From: Lautropia sp.
Lineage (GTDB): Bacteria > Pseudomonadota > Gammaproteobacteria > Burkholderiales > Burkholderiaceae_E
Direction of reading: 5' to 3'
NCBI GenBank assembly: GCA_030530775.1
Contig: JAUMUG010000001.1
Location: 613,840-677,839 of the forward strand
DNA length: 64,000 nt
The stretch's first letter is position 1. Each line of letters begins with the position of its first letter. Position numbers and translations under genes: made by a program. The notes beneath the pieces were generated by a model. It searched no databases. It saw only the letters and a program-made list of their open reading frames with translations, and was not told the origin of the DNA. Below are positions 59,481 through 64,000 of this stretch, in pieces.

Positions 59481-60695
59481 TCAGACCCGGCTGAAGATCA
59501 GCGTGGCGTTGGTGCCTCCGAAACCGAAGCTGTTGGACATGACGACATCCAGACGGCCAGGTTTGTTTTCGAGCAGGATGGGCAGACCCTCAGCCTCGGG
59601 ATCGAGGGTTTCGATGTTGGCACTGCCACAGGCGAAACCGTTTTGCAGCATCAGGATCGAGTAGATGGCTTCGGTGGCGCCGGCAGCACCCTGGGCGTGG
59701 CCGGACAGCGACTTGGTGGAGCTGATGGGGGGGATGTCGTGGCCGGCAAAGGTTTCACGGATGGCTCCCAGTTCCTTGGTGTCGCCCACCGGGGTCGAAG
59801 TGCCGTGTGCGTTGATGTAATCGACCTTGGCGTTGCCGTGCTGGGCCATTGCCATCTGCATGCAGCGCACCGCACCTTCGCCCGAAGGTTGCACCATGTC
59901 ATAGCCGTCGGAGCTGGCGCCATATCCGGTCAGCTCGCACAGTATGTTGGCCCCCCGGGCCTTGGCGTGTTCGTATTCTTCCATCACCAGCACGCCGCCG
60001 CCGCCGGAAATGACGAAGCCGTCACGGTTGGCGTCATAGGCCCGGCTGGCTCTCTCTGGAGTGTCGTTGTACCTGGTCGAGAGCGCGCCCATGCCATCGA
60101 ACAACATGCTCAGTTGCCAGGAGACTTCTTCGCCACCGCCGGCAAACACGACGTCCTGCTTGCCGAGCTGGATCAGTTCGGCGGCATGACCGATACAGTG
60201 GGCGCTGGTGGAACAGGCCGAACTGATGGAATAGTTGACGCCCTTGATCTGGAAGGGCGTGGCCAGACAGGCCGAAACGGTGGAGCCCATCGCCTTGGTG
60301 ACACCGTAGGCGCCGATCCGTTTCACCCCTTTTTCACGTAGGATGTCGGCCGCTTCGACCTGGGCGACCGGGGAGGCGCCACCGCTGCCCATCACCAGCC
60401 CCGTCCGGGGGTTGGAAATCTGCTCGGGGGTCAGCCCCGAATGGCCGATCGCCTCCTGCATGGCAATGTAGGCAAAGGCTGCGGCATCACCCATGAAACG
60501 CAATACCTTGCGATCGATGTGCTCTTTGGGGTCGAGCCGGATATTGCCCGCCAGATGTGAGCGCAACCCCATGGCCTGATAGGTCGGGTCGAAGATGATG
60601 CCTGATTTCATGGCTTGGAGTGAGGCCAGCACTTCCTGACAGTTGTTGCCCAGGCTCGACACAATGCCGATGCCGGTTACGACGACTCGTTTCAT
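59481..60695 (-). CDS. fabB: Beta-ketoacyl-ACP synthase I
   Basis: A 404-residue condensing enzyme that elongates fatty acids and is essential for the unsaturated branch. The catalytic Cys is C161 in [16 protein letters not shown], and the two His are in [12 protein letters not shown] (about 298) and [13 protein letters not shown] (about 333). The SACSTSAHC motif, with a second His-Cys, is the FabB rather than FabF pattern. It is 75 bp downstream of fabA, the enzyme that supplies its cis-3-decenoyl substrate, and the two genes form an operon. Confidence 0.96.
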   Translation of the reverse strand: MKRVVVTGIGIVSSLGNNCQEVLASLQAMKSGIIFDPTYQAMGLRSHLAGNIRLDPKEHIDRKVLRFMGDAAAFAYIAMQEAIGHSGLTPEQISNPRTGLVMGSGGASPVAQVEAADILREKGVKRIGAYGVTKAMGSTVSACLATPFQIKGVNYSISSACSTSAHCIGHAAELIQLGKQDVVFAGGGEEVSWQLSMLFDGMGALSTRYNDTPERASRAYDANRDGFVISGGGGVLVMEEYEHAKARGANILCELTGYGASSDGYDMVQPSGEGAVRCMQMAMAQHGNAKVDYINAHGTSTPVGDTKELGAIRETFAGHDIPPISSTKSLSGHAQGAAGATEAIYSILMLQNGFACGSANIETLDPEAEGLPILLENKPGRLDVVMSNSFGFGGTNATLIFSRV

Positions 60696-60770
60696 GCCTC
60701 GTCTCCTTGGAGTGAAATGCGATGTGTGTACACAGCGGGGAGGGTGGCGAGTGAATGACGGATGGGCGGA

Positions 60771-61295
60771 TCAGAAATCGTCGGTGCTGGTGAACAGACC
60801 GACACGCAGGCTGTTGCCTTCATAGATTTTCTTGTTGTCCACAAACATTTCTGCGTCGGCGATGCCCAGCACGAGTTTGCTGTTCATGACCCTTTTGATG
60901 TGAATATGATAGGTGACTTTCTTGTGCTTCGGTAAAACCTGGCCACTGAACTTGACCTCGCCGCAGCCGAGCGCGCGGCCCCGGCCGGGGGCGCCGCTCC
61001 AGCCCAGGAAGAAACCCACCAGCTGCCACATGGCATCCAGACCCAGGCAGCCCGGCATCACCGGATCGCCTTCGAAATGACAGCCGAAGAACCAGAGATC
61101 GGGGTTGATGTCGAGTTCGGCAATGATTTCTCCCTTGCCGTACTTTCCACCATCCTTGGTGATGCTGACGATGCGATCGAACATCAGCATGTTGGGCAGT
61201 GGCAGCTGCGCGTTGCCGGGCCCGAACATATTGCCTTTGCCGCACTCGATTAGTTCTTCTTTGGTGTAACTGTTTTGAGGCGCAAATTGGGCCAT
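60771..61295 (-). CDS. fabA: 3-hydroxydecanoyl-ACP dehydratase / isomerase
   Basis: FabA dehydrates 3-hydroxydecanoyl-ACP and isomerises the trans-2 product to cis-3, the entry to unsaturated fatty acids. The 174-residue protein has the active-site His73 in [19 protein letters not shown] with Asp87 at the end of that motif, equivalent to His70 and Asp84 of E. coli. Other family segments are [21 protein letters not shown] and [14 protein letters not shown]. The ATG at 61295 gives the family start [16 protein letters not shown]. Confidence 0.97.
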   Translation of the reverse strand: MAQFAPQNSYTKEELIECGKGNMFGPGNAQLPLPNMLMFDRIVSITKDGGKYGKGEIIAELDINPDLWFFGCHFEGDPVMPGCLGLDAMWQLVGFFLGWSGAPGRGRALGCGEVKFSGQVLPKHKKVTYHIHIKRVMNSKLVLGIADAEMFVDNKKIYEGNSLRVGLFTSTDDF

Positions 61296-61826
61296 GTCAA
61301 TCCTTTGGGAGTTGCTGATCGAAAATTGTCCTGATCTGGATGCCACGACACAAGATGGATGCCTTGTGGGCTGATGCCACCGACGACGCCGCGCACAAAC
61401 AGCGCATGGATCACGGGGCTCTCCGGTGCACACGCCGACCGGTCAGGCGGAACGCATCCACGGAACCCCCAGGGTGCCCTACAGTATAGCGTCCAGCGCT
61501 TCATCGGCAACTTGCGTGATCGTTCTGTCTCATGGGGTGTCGCCCGGCATGGCGCCTGTCCGGCCCCGACGATGTTCCGTTCCGTTTCGTTTTTGTGCCG
61601 GCGATGGACCGTGAACCGGCCGCACGCCGACGCCCAGCCACACGCAGATGCCCGGCCACACGCCGATGCCGGGGCGGCTGCCGGAGTCGGCGTGGGGCGT
61701 TTCTCCGTTTCCGCTCCGGGTTTTTTTTCGATGTCGACGGCCGACGTGCTCCGATGCATGGCCGGACCGTGTCCGCCCGAGCCGGGGGTACGGCGGGCTC
61801 GTGAGTGATGACGATGACCGGGCTGC
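61296..61826. other. Intergenic region upstream of fabA with an 18-bp tandem repeat
   Basis: About 530 bp with no supported gene. Three 18-bp units occur at 61621-61674. Eight T follow a possible 6-bp stem CCGGAG/CTCCGG on the plus strand near 61725, but the loop is 27 nt and no plus-strand gene lies upstream, so I do not call a terminator. Confidence 0.45.
61621..61674. repeat. Three tandem 18-bp repeats
   Basis: Three consecutive 18-bp units of the form CACRCSSAYGCCCRGC diverge at a few positions. In one plus-strand frame they read PHADAR-like repeats, but no start or domain supports translation. Confidence 0.6.
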
Positions 61827-62576
61827 TCAAACGGTGGCCGCGGGTGCCACGCTGGCACCATCGGCATGGTGCCGTCGCAAGGCCGCTTCCACTTCGCCAT
61901 TGGCCTTGATCTGCTCGACGAAGCTGCTCAGCAGCGCATGGGCACCGGCCCCTCTGCCCTTGGGCAGACCCATCGCCTGTTGGATCACCATGAAGTGCCC
62001 GGGCAGCAGCCGCAGACCGGGCACCCGGGCGGCGTCGTGCTGCAATTGCTGGCGTACGCCGGCGGCTACCTCATGACCTCCGGCCATGAAGGTGTCGACC
62101 ACGGCTTGCGATGAGGTGGTGCGCACCAGGGTGGCGTGCTGGATGTTACGGCTCAGGTACAGGTCGTAGGCGCTACCCTTGCCGACGACGATCCGGTGGC
62201 CGCTCGCATCCACTTCGCCGTTGTCTTTCAGCGGTGAGGCGTCGCGCACCAGATAGGCGCCTTCGATCAATACATAGGGGGCCGTGAAACCGATGCCGGC
62301 GGCGCGCTGTGGATCGATCGCAAAGAAGCCGATATCGGCACGTTCTTCGGTTACGGCGGCCACGGCGGCGCTGGCGACGTCGACCGGGTCCAACACCAGT
62401 TCCAGTCCCAGCAGGCGGGCAAGGGCGTGGGCCAGGTCGACCGAAACACCGACCGGATCGCCACCGTCCGGGCCTCGGCGGGCCAACAGGGGGTTGCCCA
62501 GATTGATGACGGCGCGAAGCTTGCCGGAGGGTGCCAGTGCGTCGATCAGCGCGGAGTCGATGGAGGCTTGGTTCAT
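61827..62576 (-). CDS. Family 3 solute-binding-like protein without signal peptide
   Basis: A 249-residue protein with the fold of amino-acid ABC-transporter binding proteins. PSGKLRAVINLGNPLLARRG is the first strand; DPVGVSVDLAHALARLLG and TEERADIGFFAIDPQRAAGI carry the usual ligand-loop signatures. The GKGSAYDLYLSRNIQ hinge region follows and a C-terminal alpha/beta half ends in VEQIKANGEVEAALRRH. There is no N-terminal signal peptide: the ATG at 62576, with AGGAG upstream, leads straight into MNQASIDSALIDALAPSG, and the upstream frame does not provide one either. No permease or ATPase gene is near. It is probably a cytoplasmic sensor or enzyme-like member of the fold. Confidence 0.8.
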   Translation of the reverse strand: MNQASIDSALIDALAPSGKLRAVINLGNPLLARRGPDGGDPVGVSVDLAHALARLLGLELVLDPVDVASAAVAAVTEERADIGFFAIDPQRAAGIGFTAPYVLIEGAYLVRDASPLKDNGEVDASGHRIVVGKGSAYDLYLSRNIQHATLVRTTSSQAVVDTFMAGGHEVAAGVRQQLQHDAARVPGLRLLPGHFMVIQQAMGLPKGRGAGAHALLSSFVEQIKANGEVEAALRRHHADGASVAPAATV

Positions 62577-62927
62577 ACGGATCTCCTTTCTTGATCTGGC
62601 ATTCAGCTTAGCATGGTGGAGATGCGTGGGCCGGCCGCGCCGGACACGGGCGTTCGGGCTTCGTTTGCTCGTGACGCTGATCGGCCCGATAATGCGGCCA
62701 GGGATTCTCTGGAGGTCGAACGACGGCCGACCGCCTGGATCATGTCCCGTCGTCCCGTGGTTTGGCTTGCCGGCCCGGGCCGGCGGCATATGGACGGGGG
62801 AGGGTGTGGCGCCATCGGTCGAGGGCCGGGCGCAACAGGCGCATCCATCTTCCATTCAGAAGAGTCCGGAGGCCCGGTCGCTGCTCGCCGCAGCGGGCTG
62901 GTCATCGTCTTGCAAAGGAGGATATCT
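62577..62927. other. Divergent intergenic region upstream of the hfq-like gene
   Basis: About 350 bp between two divergent genes. It ends with the strong AAAGGAGG ribosome-binding site of the hfq-like gene (62914-62921). The open plus-strand frame running through it from 62613 lacks features before 62928. No clear promoter pair was identified. Confidence 0.4.
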
Positions 62928-63509
62928 GTGACTGTGAGGGAGCCTGCAGGACACGAGAAGGAGCCAGTTGCGCAGGATGCCGTGCCCGCTGCGAGCGAGA
63001 GTGACACAAGCAGTTCCAAGCCGCTGCTCAACCAACAGTTCACCATGTTGAACAGCCTGCGTCGGGCACGGACGTGGGTGGATGTCTATCTGATCACCGG
63101 TACTTGTCTGCACGGTCAGATCAAATCCTTCGATACCAACATGCTGCTGTTGCAAACCCGCACTGGTAACGTGGCTTTGTACCATCACGCCATCAGCAGT
63201 GTCATCCGGGCCCAGAAGCGGTCTGCATCGAGTAAATCCGGGGTCAAGTCGTCCACCGCCAGGTCGCCACGCAAGAATCCCGCGCTGGGGCACGTGCCAT
63301 CGGGCAGCCCGCCACGGGTCGTGTCGCTCGACCGCCCGCGCAGGGAGCCCCTCCTTGTGCAGGAGGGTTCGGCGCGAGGTGACAGCCAGCGGTTGAGCCG
63401 TTCGCGTCTAGGCGCGTCACGCCGCCCCCCCGAAGTGCCGGCCGGTGTGGTGGTGGTGCGTCACAAGCGGGCGCGAACCATCGTCAAACCCGAAGACGCC
63501 GACGACTGA
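62928..63509 (+). CDS. Hfq-like RNA-binding protein with extended tails
   Basis: A 193-residue protein starting at GTG 62928, six nt after AAGGAGG. Residues ~33-97 form an Sm/Hfq core: LLNQQFTMLNSLRRAR (N-terminal helix), WVDVYLITGTCLHGQIKSFD (Sm1) and LYHHAISSVIRAQKR (Sm2). The YKHAIS motif of classical Hfq reads YHHAIS, so the proximal-face Lys56 equivalent is His. The N-terminal ~32 residues are acidic and Ser-rich. The C-terminal ~95 residues are basic, rich in Arg, Ser and Pro, and probably disordered. Its size recalls Hfq2 of Burkholderia cenocepacia. It is not in the usual miaA-hfq-hflX context, so I expect the main hfq elsewhere. Confidence 0.85.
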   Translation: MTVREPAGHEKEPVAQDAVPAASESDTSSSKPLLNQQFTMLNSLRRARTWVDVYLITGTCLHGQIKSFDTNMLLLQTRTGNVALYHHAISSVIRAQKRSASSKSGVKSSTARSPRKNPALGHVPSGSPPRVVSLDRPRREPLLVQEGSARGDSQRLSRSRLGASRRPPEVPAGVVVVRHKRARTIVKPEDADD

Positions 63510-63622
63510 CCGGCTCGACCTTCATCGCATTTCTGCCTGCTGTCGCTGCGACCGCATAGGCTGTGTCGTTGAACCTCACGCGATATCGATCGGGATCGCC
63601 GCGTGTTGCGCCGTGCCCCGGG

Positions 63623-63626
63623 CTAG
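63623..63626. other. Possible CTAG target at the IS fragment boundary
   Basis: CTAG directly precedes AGCGTGGTTATGAA, 8 bp before the transposase stop codon. IS5-group elements often target short YTAR/CTAG sites, so this may be the 3' boundary of the element. The other end is outside or destroyed, so it cannot be confirmed here. Confidence 0.3.
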
Positions 63627-63633
63627 AGCGTGG

Positions 63634-63921
63634 TTATGAATTTTGAAGGAGGGGTATGACATTTCCGAGCATCGAGATGGCAAAGACCGCAAAATGAAGG
63701 CCCGCCAGGGAATCAGGTAAGCGCTCATGGTCTCGTGCCAGGCGGCGAAAGCGGTTGAGCCAGCCAAAGCTGCGCTCAATGACCCAGCGTCTGGACAACG
63801 GGACAAATCCCTTTTTGGCCCCAGGCAACTTGACGATCTGTAAGTCGATACCGGCCTGTTCGGCGTCTTTGGCTGGATCATCACCGGTGTAGCCCTGCTC
63901 GGCAAAGGCTATGAGGTTTTT
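63634..63921 (-). pseudogene. Truncated IS5-family transposase (C-terminal part)
   Basis: The minus strand encodes ~95 residues in one frame, with GYTGDDPAKDAEQAGIDLQI, KLPGAKKGFVPLSRRW and VIERSFGWLNRFRRLARDHE, the last being the conserved catalytic-Glu region of IS5/IS427-type DDE transposases. It ends LLQNS-stop at 63634. Going upstream, a TGA stop at 63922-63924 interrupts the frame, so the N-terminal and first-Asp regions are missing. The flanking sequence to 64000 contains GTGTTGCACTTG, which may belong to the end of another element. The gene is therefore a fragment. Confidence 0.8.
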
Positions 63922-64000
63922 TCAGACTTTTTGGTAGGTTTTCATACGGCTTAGACTCAACCTTCAAGTGCAACACCCACCCCCATATGGGATGTTGCCA

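Noticed and set aside
61621..61674. Three 18-bp repeats considered as a CRISPR-like or coding repeat
   Set aside because: There are no spacers between units and no start codon or domain for the PHADAR-like frame. It is a simple tandem repeat. No CRISPR array or cas gene was seen anywhere in the window.

Overview
The window is a GC-rich chromosomal segment from a Gram-negative proteobacterium, most likely a betaproteobacterium of the order Burkholderiales. The evidence is the gcvH-gcvP-gcvT order, a three-part proton-translocating transhydrogenase, the queA-tgt-yajC-secD-secF cluster, the GlcDEF type of glycolate oxidase, a glutathione-dependent formaldehyde pathway, and an Hfq-like protein with a long basic tail that resembles the second Hfq of Burkholderia. 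A Lautropia-like genus is possible, but I cannot establish it from sequence alone. Most of the window is ordinary housekeeping DNA; the unusual part is 41.7-57.7 kb.

Layout. 0.5-6 kb (minus): creA and the glycine cleavage genes gcvT, gcvP, gcvH. 6.4-10.5 kb (plus): glcD-glcE-glcF. 10.6-15.7 kb (minus): a small membrane protein, a MarC-family protein, and the transhydrogenase operon pntAA-pntAB-pntB. 15.8-18.7 kb (plus): mnmA and purB. 18.9-22 kb is a patchwork: a YefM-YoeB toxin-antitoxin pair with its palindromic operator, a decayed Rpn/DUF4351-type gene, an RpiB-like isomerase with a degenerate partial copy beside it, a DUF4198 periplasmic protein, and the tail of a dead VOC-family gene. 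22-31 kb: a histidine phosphatase, two paralogous glutathione-transferase-like genes, and between them secF, secD, yajC, tgt, queA and a tRNA-Leu(CAA). 31-37 kb (minus): a YdiJ-type FAD/Fe-S dehydrogenase and the formaldehyde pair fghA and adhC. 37-41 kb: a TonB-dependent receptor with an upstream Fur-box-like site, and a PiT phosphate transporter.

41.7-57.7 kb (minus) holds three very large genes in a row. The first transcribed encodes a 1145-residue outer-membrane beta-barrel protein with an invasin-like N-terminal domain. Then come two paralogous exoproteins of 1972 and 1993 residues, each made of DUF11-type, SdrD-B-like and SpaA/prealbumin-like modules and ending in the same C-terminal module. 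The two paralogs share a perfectly identical 167-bp tract in that module. I propose that the barrel and the two exoproteins form one surface-display system, with the common C-terminal module as the shared interaction or export element. This is inference from architecture and gene order.

58-64 kb: Mn-type superoxide dismutase, fabB and fabA, a solute-binding-like protein with no signal peptide, an Hfq-like protein of 193 residues, and at the right edge the truncated 3' end of an IS5-type transposase.
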